From assembly GCA_052144935.1 (NCBI GenBank), contig JBKQPR010000253.1, positions 1-13,022 of the forward strand: DNA of 13,022 nucleotides, given 5' to 3'. Position 1 is the stretch's first letter. Every line of letters starts with the position of its first letter. Below the pieces are notes generated by a model, which saw nothing but the letters and a program-made list of their open reading frames with translations, did not search any database and had not been told where the DNA came from. This stretch comes from JOPF133 sp052144935. Lineage in GTDB: Bacteria > Acidobacteriota > Terriglobia > Bryobacterales > Bryobacteraceae. The translations under genes were made by a program, and so were the position numbers. Below are positions 6,397 to 13,022 of the stretch, one piece after another.

Positions 6397-7370
6397 AACT
6401 ACGAGTTGCCGTCATTTATGGCGGCCGCACCGGCGAGCACGACGTTTCGCTCCGCTCTGCCCAAGCCATCCTCAACGCCATGGACCCGGCCAAATACGAG
6501 AAGATCGAATACCTCATCGACCGGCAGGGCAAATGGTCGCCCGGGCCGATTCTGCCCGAACCCGGCGCGCATCCCGGTATCGACGTGGTCTTCCCCGTCC
6601 TGCACGGAACCTTCGGCGAGGATGGCACCGTGCAAGGGCTGCTGGAGCTGGCCGACCTGCCCTACGTGGGCGCCGGCGTGTTGGCCTCCTCCGTTTCCAT
6701 GGACAAGGAGATGATGAAGCGGGTCTGCCGGGAACGGAATCTGCCGGTGGTCGAGTACGTGACCGTCTACCGGGAGCAGATCGACACGGACCCGGTCCGC
6801 GGCCGGCTGCCATTCCCGGTGTTCGTCAAGCCCGCCAACCTGGGATCGTCGGTGGGGATTTCAAAGGCGCGCAACGACCAGGAGCTGGAGGCGGCCCTGG
6901 AGCTGGCCGCGCAATTCGACCGCAAGATCATCGTAGAGCGCGGGATCGAGGGCCGCGAGTTGGAATGCGCCGTCCTGGGCAATGAGACGCCCATGGCGTC
7001 GCTGCCGTGCGAGATCCTGCCATCCAAGGAATTCTACGATTACGAAGACAAGTACCTGCTGGACAAGGCCCGCACCGAGGTGCCCGCGGACCTGCCGCCC
7101 GAGACCACCGGCGAGTTGCGCCGCCTGGCGCTGGAGTGTTACCGGGCGGTCGAGTGCGAAGGCATGGCCCGCGTGGATTTCCTGCTGGAGGGAGCGACCG
7201 GCAAACTGTACCTCAACGAGATCAACACCATTCCGGGTTTCACGTCGATCAGCATGTATCCCAAGATGTGGGAGCACAGCGGGATTGGGTTTTCGGCGCT
7301 GATCGACCGGCTGATCGAGTTAGCGCTGAGCCGCCACGAACGCAAGAAGGCCACCCGCTTCGCGCGATAG
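6393..7370 (+). CDS. ddl: D-alanine--D-alanine ligase
   Basis: A 325-residue ATP-grasp ligase that joins two D-alanines for the peptidoglycan stem peptide. Visible motifs are YGGRTGEHDVS (Glu15), FPVLHGTFGEDGTVQG (67-82), SMDKEMMK (Lys105), the ATP-binding VKPANLGSSVG (Lys146 onward), the omega-loop FYDYEDKYLLD (Tyr221), and the magnesium ligands Asp262, Glu275 and Asn277 (NEINTIPGF). The tyrosine-containing loop fits a D-Ala-D-Ala rather than D-Ala-D-Lac enzyme. Length is typical and there is no truncation. The start overlaps the arginase stop by four bases (ATGA), pointing to coupled translation. It is not in a murein gene cluster in this window, which is a little unusual. The stop TAG (7368-7370) lies five bases before the first Uma2 gene. 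Confidence 0.96.
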   Translation: MKLRVAVIYGGRTGEHDVSLRSAQAILNAMDPAKYEKIEYLIDRQGKWSPGPILPEPGAHPGIDVVFPVLHGTFGEDGTVQGLLELADLPYVGAGVLASSVSMDKEMMKRVCRERNLPVVEYVTVYREQIDTDPVRGRLPFPVFVKPANLGSSVGISKARNDQELEAALELAAQFDRKIIVERGIEGRELECAVLGNETPMASLPCEILPSKEFYDYEDKYLLDKARTEVPADLPPETTGELRRLALECYRAVECEGMARVDFLLEGATGKLYLNEINTIPGFTSISMYPKMWEHSGIGFSALIDRLIELALSRHERKKATRFAR

Positions 7371-7375
7371 AATAA

Positions 7376-7921
7376 ATGCGGATGCCAACCGTGACCTACG
7401 AAGAGTGGCTTCGCCTGCCCGAGGTAAGCGACGCCACCGAAGAAGTGGTGAACGGCGAAGTGCGGATTACGCCCGCTCCGCCGTGGTCTCACAGCGAGAT
7501 CGTGACCAACCTGGACTATCTGATCGCACCGCAGGTGAACAGTCGCGAGGTCAAGGTTGTGACCGCGCAGCTCGGCCTGATTATCCGTCGCGCACCGCTC
7601 ACATCGAGAGTTCCGGATCTGGCGGTTTTCGAAAAAAGGACCATCGTCGTGGAGGATGGGTACGTCCACTCGGCGCCGCAGCTCGTCGCGGAGGTGCTTG
7701 CGCCGGCCGAGACGCGCCGTGGGCTCGATGAGAAGCTCGCCGATTATGCCGCGCTCGGCGTGCCCGAAGTTTGGGTACTGGCGCCTCAGGGAATGACGGT
7801 GGAAGTGCTGTACCTGGAAGAGGGCCTCCTGCGTTGTGCGCAAATTCTAATGGAAGGAATTCTCACGCCGAAACGTTTCCCCAAGGTGAAGGTGGACATC
7901 GCCGCGATCTGGCCGGAGTGA
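7376..7921 (+). CDS. Uma2 family protein, array copy 1 (most diverged)
   Basis: A 181-residue protein of the Uma2 (DUF820) family, predicted PD-(D/E)XK nuclease fold with no settled biological function. It has VPDLAVFE, then APQLVAEVLAP, then DEKLADYAALGVPEVWVL, the usual order of predicted active-site Asp, Glu and Lys. The N-terminus is six residues shorter before TYEEWL than in copies 2-4 when read from the inner ATG at 7382, four when read from 7376. TAGAAT at 7368-7373 would suit a -10 box for a leaderless transcript starting near 7380-7382, favouring the inner start, though ORF length favours 7376. It lacks the SPSN/SPAN motif of the others (APAE here). It follows ddl by five bases, and its stop is followed by CACAT and the ATG of copy 2. 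Confidence 0.85.
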   Translation: MRMPTVTYEEWLRLPEVSDATEEVVNGEVRITPAPPWSHSEIVTNLDYLIAPQVNSREVKVVTAQLGLIIRRAPLTSRVPDLAVFEKRTIVVEDGYVHSAPQLVAEVLAPAETRRGLDEKLADYAALGVPEVWVLAPQGMTVEVLYLEEGLLRCAQILMEGILTPKRFPKVKVDIAAIWPE

Positions 7922-7926
7922 CACAT

Positions 7927-8484
7927 ATGGCAACGGTTCCCAATGTCAAAACGGTTACCTACGAAGAGTGGCTTCGCATGCCCGAGGTAAGTGATGCCAA
8001 AGAAGAAGTTGTGAAAGGACAAATCCGAATAATGCCAGCTCCAATGTGGATTCACTTCCGGATCGTGAATCAACTACGCCGCATCATCGAGCCGCAAGTT
8101 GACAGCCGCCAAGTCCTGGTCGGAACCGAGCAGTTCAACCTCGTTATCCATCGCCATCCGCTCACCGCGAGGGTTCCGGATCTGGTGGTCTTCGAAATAG
8201 GCACCATTGTCGAAACGGACGGCCGCATCCACTCGGCGCCGCAGCTTGTGGTGGAAGTTCTTTCGCCGTCCAACACGCCGGCCGAGCGCGAGGAAAAGCT
8301 CGCCGATTACGCTGCTCTGGGTGTGCCCGAAGCCTGGGTCCTGGCGCCGGAGGCACGTACCGTGGAAGTGCTGTACCTCGAAGAGGGCCGCCTGCGCCGC
8401 GTGCAGCTTCTGGCGCAAGGAATCCTCACCCCGAAGCATTTCCCCGCTGTCAAGGTGGACATCGCGGCGATTTGGCCGGAGTGA
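7927..8484 (+). CDS. Uma2 family protein, array copy 2
   Basis: A 185-residue Uma2 paralog. Predicted nuclease residues are Asp85 (VPDLVVFE), Glu110 (LVVEVLSP) and Lys124 (REEKLADY). The ATG at 7927 begins MATVPNVKTVTYEEW, exactly as in copies 3 and 4. Five bases (CACAT) separate it from the stop of copy 1. The only candidate ribosome binding site is GGAG inside the last codons of copy 1, consistent with translational coupling. Residues about 38-75 differ most from the sister copies (QVDSRQVLVGTEQFNLVIHRH), while both ends are nearly the same. A frame upstream of 7927 exists but lies inside copy 1. No membrane or export signal. Confidence 0.88.
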   Translation: MATVPNVKTVTYEEWLRMPEVSDAKEEVVKGQIRIMPAPMWIHFRIVNQLRRIIEPQVDSRQVLVGTEQFNLVIHRHPLTARVPDLVVFEIGTIVETDGRIHSAPQLVVEVLSPSNTPAEREEKLADYAALGVPEAWVLAPEARTVEVLYLEEGRLRRVQLLAQGILTPKHFPAVKVDIAAIWPE

Positions 8485-8489
8485 TACAT

Positions 8490-9047
8490 ATGGCAACGGT
8501 TCCAAATGTCAAAACGGTAACTTACGAAGAGTGGCTTCGCATGCCCGAGGTAAGCGACGCCAAAGAAGAAGTGGTGAACGGAGAAATCCGCATTATGCCG
8601 CCGCCCAAGTGGATTCACTCCCGGATCGTGCGTAACCTACGCCGCCAGATCGAGGCGCAGGTCGACGAGCGCGAAATTACGGTGATTGTCGAGCAGTTTG
8701 GTCTGATCATCCGTCGCGCACCGCTCACATCGAGAGTTCCGGATCTGGCGGTCTTCGAGAACAGCACGATCGTCGAGAAGGATGGCTACATTCATTCCGC
8801 TCCCCAGCTTGTGGTGGAAGTTCTTTCGCCGTCGAACACGCCAAGAGACATCGAGGAGAAGCTCGCCGATTATGCCTCGCTCGGAGTCCCCGAAGCCTGG
8901 GTCTTGGCGCCGCAGACAAGGACCGTGGAAGTGCTGTACCTGGAAGAGGGCCTCCTGCGCCGCGTGCAGCTTCTAGCCGAAGGAATTCTCACGCCGAAAC
9001 ATTTCCCCACCGTCAAGGTGGACATCGCCGCCATCTGGCCGGAGTGA
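8490..9047 (+). CDS. Uma2 family protein, array copy 3
   Basis: A 185-residue Uma2 paralog that starts exactly 563 bases after copy 2 starts. Predicted active-site residues Asp85, Glu110 and Lys124 are kept. Its middle resembles copy 1: 44 bases at 8709-8752 are identical to 7583-7626, coding for IRRAPLTSRVPDLAV. Farther along it is identical to copy 2 over 29 bases (8805-8833 versus 8242-8270) and to copy 4 over 20 bases (8874-8893 versus 9437-9456). The patchwork indicates recombination between copies. The spacer before it is TACAT; GGAG at the end of copy 2 may serve as the ribosome binding site. Native substrate and partner are unknown. Confidence 0.88.
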   Translation: MATVPNVKTVTYEEWLRMPEVSDAKEEVVNGEIRIMPPPKWIHSRIVRNLRRQIEAQVDEREITVIVEQFGLIIRRAPLTSRVPDLAVFENSTIVEKDGYIHSAPQLVVEVLSPSNTPRDIEEKLADYASLGVPEAWVLAPQTRTVEVLYLEEGLLRRVQLLAEGILTPKHFPTVKVDIAAIWPE

Positions 9048-9052
9048 TACAT

Positions 9053-9610
9053 ATGGCAACGGTTCCAAACGTCAAAACGGTTACCTACGAAGAGTGGCTT
9101 CGCATGCCCGAGGTGAGCGACGCCATCGAAGAAGTGGTGAACGGAGAAATCCGGATTATGCCAGCTCCCAAGTTATCTCACAGCGACATCATAGACAACC
9201 TGCACCGCCTGATCTCGTCGCAGGTTGACTGGCGCAAGGTTTGGACCGTAGCCTCGCAGTTCGACCTGATTATCCGCCTGCACCCGCTCACCGCGAGGGT
9301 CCCGGATCTGGCGGTCTTCGAGAAGGGCACGATCATTCGGGAAGATGGCCGCATCCACTCCGCGCCCCAACTCGTGGTGGAAGTGCTTTCACCGGCCAAC
9401 ACGCGCCGCGAGCGCGAGGAGAAGCTCGCCGACTACGCCTCGCTCGGAGTCCCCGAGGTTTGGGACGTTTCGCCGGAGGCAAGGACCGTGGAAGTGCTCT
9501 ACCTGGAAGAGGGCCGCCTGCGCCGCGGGCAGCTTCTGGCGGAAGGCATCCTCGCCCCGAAGCATTTCCCCACCGTCAAGGTGGACATCGCCGCGATCTG
9601 GCCGGAGTGA
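9053..9610 (+). CDS. Uma2 family protein, array copy 4
   Basis: A 185-residue Uma2 paralog, again 563 bases after the start of copy 3. Asp85 (VPDLAVFE), Glu110 (LVVEVLSP) and Lys124 (REEKLADY) are kept. The segment after GVPE reads VWDVSPEART, where the others have WVLAP, so the strand following the predicted active site has changed. Residues 38-75 again diverge (PKLSHSDIIDNLHRLISSQ at the start of this part). The stop is followed by CACAT, the array's junction pentamer, but with no new ATG. That places an abandoned repeat boundary at 9611-9615. The gene appears intact. Confidence 0.88.
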   Translation: MATVPNVKTVTYEEWLRMPEVSDAIEEVVNGEIRIMPAPKLSHSDIIDNLHRLISSQVDWRKVWTVASQFDLIIRLHPLTARVPDLAVFEKGTIIREDGRIHSAPQLVVEVLSPANTRREREEKLADYASLGVPEVWDVSPEARTVEVLYLEEGRLRRGQLLAEGILAPKHFPTVKVDIAAIWPE

Positions 9611-9675
9611 CACATTTTGAAACCCCGCCTCCCCCCCCGCGTCGAAGTTGATATTCAGGAAATTGGACCCGATTG

Positions 9676-11181
9676 ATGTCTCGCATCGCCTCAGCACGCC
9701 GTCTTGCCCCACCTGTATTCCTCTGCCTCCTCGCCGCTTCTACCCTCCCCGCTGCCGACGACCTCGCTTCCCAGATGAAGAGCGTGCTGGATGCCTATGC
9801 GGCCGCCGAACAGAACGCCGCCGACCCTGTCGACATGCAGCCGGTCTTTTATCAGGGCGCCATCCCGGCGCTGCTCCGCACGCTCGATCCGCATTCCATC
9901 TTCTTCGACCCCGATCAGTTCGAGCAGCTCAAGAAAATGGAGCAGTCCACGCAGAAGGGCTTCGGCAGCGTGGTGTCGCTGCTGCCCGGCCGCGTGATCG
10001 TCCTGCAGACGCTGCCGGGGACGCCCTCGGCCAAAGCGGGCCTCGCGCCGGGGGACGAAATCCTGGGCATCAACGGCTACCAGATCAGCCGGCTCGATCT
10101 GGATCAGCTCACCCAACTGCTCTCCCAATCGCGGCAGCGGCCGGCCCAGCTCGACGTGCGGCGGCCCGGCACTTCGCGGATGATGCACCTCACGCTGATT
10201 CCCGAAGACATGCAGGCCCCCAGCGTGGAGCGGGCGTTTTTCGTACGGGCCGGCATCGGCTACATCCGGGTGGGCAGCTTCGATCAAATGACCGGCAGCG
10301 AGATCCGCCAGGCCATCGAAAAGCTGGGCGGCGAACGCCTGGGGGGCCTGGTGCTCGATCTGCGAAACAACCCCGGCGGCGTGGTGAGTGCGGCCCTCGA
10401 TACGGCCTCCCTGTTTCTCGAACCCGGCGCCAGGATCGTGACCGTGCGCGGGCGCAAGGTGGCTGAAAAAGCCGAGCTGGTGCCGGCCCTCGCCAGGCCG
10501 TACAAGTTCAAGCTGGCGATTCTGATCAATGAGAAGACCGCCAGCGCCGCCGAGATCGTCTCCGGCGCCATGCAGGATCAGGACCGCGCCACCATCCTCG
10601 GCCAAACCAGCTTCGGCAAGGGACTGGTGCAGAGCGTGTACCCGCTAACCGCCGGCGCCGGGCTGGCGCTCACCACGGCGCTCTACTACACCCCCAGCGG
10701 GCGCTCCATCCAGAAACCGTTCGAGGTGCAGAGGCCGGGGGAGGGTGGGACGTTCGAGCTGGGCGCGGTCACCGCGCATCCCAACCAGCAGACCGAATTC
10801 CACACCACCAAAGGACGCCCGGTGACGGGCGGCGGCGGCATCCACCCGGATATCGAGGTCGGCCCGCCTGCCATGACCCGGCTGCGCGCGGCGCTGGATG
10901 CGAGCGGTTCCTTTACGAATTTCGCCACCGAGTACCTGCGCGACCACAAGGTCACCGAGGATTTCGAGGTGACCCCGCAGGTGCTCAACGCGTTCCGGGT
11001 ATTCTGCGCGGATCGCTCGATTCAACCCGGCCTGGCAGAATGGCTGGAAGAGGACGATTTCATCACCAACCGCCTGAAGACCGAGATTTTCAATCAGGCC
11101 TTCGGCGTGGAGAAGGGCGACGAGATAGAGGCTCAGCGCGACCCGGTGATTCTGAAGGCCGTCGAAGCCATTGGGGCATGA
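9676..11181 (+). CDS. S41 family C-terminal-processing-type serine peptidase, exported
   Basis: A 501-residue S41 peptidase with a Ser-Lys dyad, acting outside the cytoplasm. A signal peptide (about 1-27, hydrophobic PPVFLCLLAASTLPAA) is followed by a helical region. A PDZ domain lies at about 88-175 (GSVVSLLPGRVIV to the LDVRRPG region, with AKAGLAPGDEILGINGY). The catalytic core starts near 190, with GYIRVGSF and LVLDLRNNPGG. Ser290 (NEKTASAAEIV) and Lys315 (SFGKGLVQ) are 25 residues apart, as in known C-terminal processing peptidases. A further C-terminal helical domain follows residue 400. ATG 9676 is chosen; a TTG at 9673 is in frame but adds one residue. No clear ribosome binding site. 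Family members trim C-termini of envelope proteins; the substrate here is unknown. The stop overlaps the next start by ATGA. Confidence 0.92.
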   Translation: MSRIASARRLAPPVFLCLLAASTLPAADDLASQMKSVLDAYAAAEQNAADPVDMQPVFYQGAIPALLRTLDPHSIFFDPDQFEQLKKMEQSTQKGFGSVVSLLPGRVIVLQTLPGTPSAKAGLAPGDEILGINGYQISRLDLDQLTQLLSQSRQRPAQLDVRRPGTSRMMHLTLIPEDMQAPSVERAFFVRAGIGYIRVGSFDQMTGSEIRQAIEKLGGERLGGLVLDLRNNPGGVVSAALDTASLFLEPGARIVTVRGRKVAEKAELVPALARPYKFKLAILINEKTASAAEIVSGAMQDQDRATILGQTSFGKGLVQSVYPLTAGAGLALTTALYYTPSGRSIQKPFEVQRPGEGGTFELGAVTAHPNQQTEFHTTKGRPVTGGGGIHPDIEVGPPAMTRLRAALDASGSFTNFATEYLRDHKVTEDFEVTPQVLNAFRVFCADRSIQPGLAEWLEEDDFITNRLKTEIFNQAFGVEKGDEIEAQRDPVILKAVEAIGA

Positions 11182-12926
11182 AAACCATGCAATGTTATCC
11201 TAAAGTCTTGACCCCTTCCATTTTGTCGGGCATCCCGCCTGGATTGGCGCTTCTGTTGGTCGCGGCCGCCCCCGCCATGGCGCAGCCTTCCGTGCTGCTC
11301 GACGCCATGTCTCAGGAGCTCAACCGCAACTTTACGGTGATGAAGGAGAAAGCCGATCCCGCGCCGTATTTCCTCAGCTATGAGGTCACCGAAGTGGAGT
11401 ATCGCACCGTGTCCGGCACGCTCGGCACGGCGGATGCGAGCGAGGGGAGCAAGAGCCGGACGCTGGACGTCTCGGTGCGCGTCGGCTCGCCTAAGCTCGA
11501 CAATTACCACCGCGTCCGTTCGGCGGGCGGTGGCGGCGGATCCGGCCAGTTCACGTCGGGCGCCTCGCTGACCTTCGAGGATAGCGTCAACTCCATCAAG
11601 CGCCGGCTGTGGCTGGAGACCGACCGCGCCTATCGCGCGGCGGCCGAACGGCTCATCCGCATCAAGACCAACACGCAGGTGAAGGTGGCGGAAGAGGACA
11701 GCTCCGACGATTTCTCGATCGAGCCGCCCGAGGTTTCCGTTCTGGCGCCTCCCAAGCTGAAATTCGACAAGGAGGCCTGGCAGGCGCGCGTGCGTAAACT
11801 TTCGGCCCGCTTCGGCAACTATCCCAGCATTCTCACGTCTCACCTGACGGTTTCCGCCCAGAACGATACGCGCTACTTCGTGAACACCGAAGGAACGCGC
11901 CTGGAGTATGGCCGGGGCTTCGCGCGGGTGATCATTTCGGCATCCGCCAAGGCCGCCGACGGGACCGACCTCAGCTCGTTTGAAACCTTCGAAGCCGTGG
12001 ATGCCGGCGGGCTGCCGGACGATACGACGCTGCAGGCCGCCATCGACCGCGTGGCCAACGACGTTTCGAACCTGCTGAAGGCTCCCGAGGCCGAGCCGTT
12101 TGTGGGCCCGGCGATTTTCTCCGGGCGCGCGGCGGGAGTCTTCTTCCACGAGATTTTCGGCCACCGCGTGGAGGGCCATCGCCAGAAGGACGAGAACGAA
12201 GGCCAGACCTTCACCAAGAGCGTCGGCACCAAAGTGCTGCCGGATTTTCTGTCGGTGGTGTTCGATCCCACCAAACGCAAGATCGACGGCATCGACCTGA
12301 ACGGCTGGTACGATTACGACGACGAGGGCGTGAAGGCCCGGCCGGTGCTGGCGGTGGATCATGGAGTGCTGAAGACCTTCCTGATGTCGCGCTCGCCGAT
12401 CAAGGGCGTCGACCATTCCAACGGCCATGGCCGCCGGCAGCCGGGGTATGAAATAGTCTCGCGCCAATCCAACCTGATTGTGGAATCCGGCAACGCGGTG
12501 CCGGAGGCCCGTCTGAAGCAGATGTTGCTGGACGAGGTGAAGCGGCAGAACAAGCCGTACGGCCTCTACTTCCGCGACATCACCGGCGGATTCACCACTA
12601 CGGCGCGCGCCGGTTTACAGGCCTTCAAAGTGATTCCGGTGATCGTGTACCGGGTGTATCCGGATGGGCGTCCGGACGAGCTGGTGCGCGGCACCGACAT
12701 CGTGGGAACGCCGCTGGCCAGTTTCTCGAAGATCCTGGCCACCGGCGACAAGCAGGAAGTTTTCAACGGATACTGCGGGGCTGAATCGGGCAGCGTGCCG
12801 GTCTCGGCGGTGTCCCCGGCGATTCTGGTGTCGGAGATCGAGATCGAGAAGAAGGCCAAGTCGAACGACCGTCCGCCGCTGCTGCCGGAGCCGACCGGCA
12901 TGGAAGGCAAAGGGGGCGGGCAGTGA
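11178..12926 (+). CDS. Secreted TldD/PmbA-family metallopeptidase
   Basis: A 582-residue protein of the TldD/PmbA family. The zinc signature HEXXXH is present as His324-Glu325 to His329 (FFHEIFGHRVEGH), and Cys533 (GYCGAESGSVPVS) fits the third ligand position of TldD-type members. It therefore resembles the catalytic TldD partner rather than the non-catalytic PmbA type. Unlike E. coli TldD, which is cytoplasmic, it begins with a signal peptide of about 36 residues (hydrophobic GLALLLVAAAPAMA|QPS). It is also about 100 residues longer than E. coli TldD. A glycine-rich stretch (SAGGGGGSG) lies at 115-123. The frame is open back to 11040 inside the previous gene; ATG 11178 is chosen for the ATGA overlap and signal peptide, and ATG 11187 is possible. 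Coupling to the S41 peptidase suggests joint periplasmic peptide or protein processing. Confidence 0.9.
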   Translation: MKTMQCYPKVLTPSILSGIPPGLALLLVAAAPAMAQPSVLLDAMSQELNRNFTVMKEKADPAPYFLSYEVTEVEYRTVSGTLGTADASEGSKSRTLDVSVRVGSPKLDNYHRVRSAGGGGGSGQFTSGASLTFEDSVNSIKRRLWLETDRAYRAAAERLIRIKTNTQVKVAEEDSSDDFSIEPPEVSVLAPPKLKFDKEAWQARVRKLSARFGNYPSILTSHLTVSAQNDTRYFVNTEGTRLEYGRGFARVIISASAKAADGTDLSSFETFEAVDAGGLPDDTTLQAAIDRVANDVSNLLKAPEAEPFVGPAIFSGRAAGVFFHEIFGHRVEGHRQKDENEGQTFTKSVGTKVLPDFLSVVFDPTKRKIDGIDLNGWYDYDDEGVKARPVLAVDHGVLKTFLMSRSPIKGVDHSNGHGRRQPGYEIVSRQSNLIVESGNAVPEARLKQMLLDEVKRQNKPYGLYFRDITGGFTTTARAGLQAFKVIPVIVYRVYPDGRPDELVRGTDIVGTPLASFSKILATGDKQEVFNGYCGAESGSVPVSAVSPAILVSEIEIEKKAKSNDRPPLLPEPTGMEGKGGGQ

Positions 12927-12966
12927 AGAGACCTGTAACCCGCATTTCTCGCGCTCTGGCCGATGT

Positions 12967-13022
12967 GGCACCCGTGCCTGGGTGCCCCCTGGGCCCGTTG
13001 GCAGGCGAAAGCGCCTGCCCCA
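12967..13022. repeat. Palindromic intergenic repeat, cut by the window end
   Basis: Two perfect stems follow each other: GGCACCC (12967-12973) with GGGTGCC (12980-12986), and GGCAGGCG (13000-13007) with CGCCTGCC (13012-13019) over an AAAG loop. GGGCCC lies between them. Bases 12996-13022 match the reverse complement of 3602-3626 in both flanks with a different loop, and 12981-12998 match 3704-3721 directly at 17 of 18 positions. It lies about 40 bases downstream of the tldD-like gene. No T-run is visible. Confidence 0.7.

Larger units (their letters stand above)
7927..9615 (+). repeat. 563-base tandem repeat, three full units
   Basis: Units begin at 7927, 8490 and 9053. Each holds a 558-base gene plus a five-base spacer. 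Copy 1 (7376-7921 with CACAT to 7926) is a shorter fourth unit. The spacers are CACAT, TACAT, TACAT and, after the last gene, CACAT. Each stop codon is preceded by the same WPE codons, and each internal start reads ATGGCAACGGTTCC. This pattern is expected from unequal crossing-over between in-phase gene copies. Confidence 0.85.

Noticed and set aside
7376..9610. Toxin-antitoxin or restriction-modification module
   Set aside because: All four genes are paralogs of the same family; there is no antitoxin-like or methyltransferase gene beside them, so nothing supports a standard module.
9631..9638. Run of eight C residues as a phase-variation tract
   Set aside because: It lies in the spacer about 38 bases before the S41 start with no promoter elements placed around it. 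Slippage there would not change a reading frame.
9648..10466. 272-codon + strand frame overlapping the S41 peptidase gene
   Set aside because: It is an out-of-frame reading of the signal-peptide, PDZ and core region; the S41 frame explains the sequence fully.
11040..11177. N-terminal extension of the tldD-like gene
   Set aside because: The extension lies inside the S41 gene in another frame, is Arg/Gly-rich, and would bury the signal peptide that begins at 11178.
11133..12467. 444-codon open frame on the minus strand opposite the tldD-like gene
   Set aside because: The + strand has the HEXXXH metallopeptidase. The antisense frame has low-complexity His/Arg/Gly composition.

Overview
The window is a GC-rich bacterial chromosome segment with every convincing gene on the + strand. 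Gene content points to an Acidobacteriota genome of the Solibacter/Bryobacter kind. The clues are an N-terminal 'NSQKSTGPRS..GK..S..NALK' family of unknown function, a tandem array of Uma2 proteins, exported TldD and CTP-type peptidases, and intergenic spaces packed with palindromic repeats. This assignment is inferred from remembered family distributions; no search was run.

Layout. 1-222: no convincing gene; an imperfect long inverted repeat (26-98) and a terminator-like hairpin that ends 4 bases before the first gene. 223-975: a lineage-specific protein with a proline-rich tail. 1065-3580: an exported gamma-glutamyltransferase and a TIM-barrel sugar isomerase/epimerase-like protein whose start overlaps its stop by one base. 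3581-4088: about 500 bases without a gene, a mosaic of hairpins and a 42/41-base direct repeat. 4089-5396: asparaginyl-tRNA synthetase. 5397-6396: a short 'TCTCCGCG' repeat spacer, then arginase. 6393-7370: D-Ala-D-Ala ligase, overlapping arginase by ATGA. 7376-9610: four Uma2 genes head to tail; copies 2-4 start exactly 563 bases apart. 9676-12926: an S41 C-terminal-processing-type peptidase and a secreted TldD-like metallopeptidase, overlapping by ATGA. 12927-13022: the start of another palindromic repeat, related in inverted orientation to the one at 3581.

How the genes work together. Four groups look co-translated: GGT with the isomerase; arginase with Ddl and, close behind, the Uma2 array; the Uma2 genes with each other; and S41 peptidase with TldD. 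GGT, the S41 peptidase and the TldD protein all carry signal peptides, so they would act outside the cytoplasm. Most starts lack a strong Shine-Dalgarno sequence.

The most unusual item is the Uma2 array: equal-length paralogs with almost constant ends, a diverged middle, and nucleotide tracts shared in conflicting pairs, as expected from repeated recombination or gene conversion. I see no phage, transposase, CRISPR or RNA gene.
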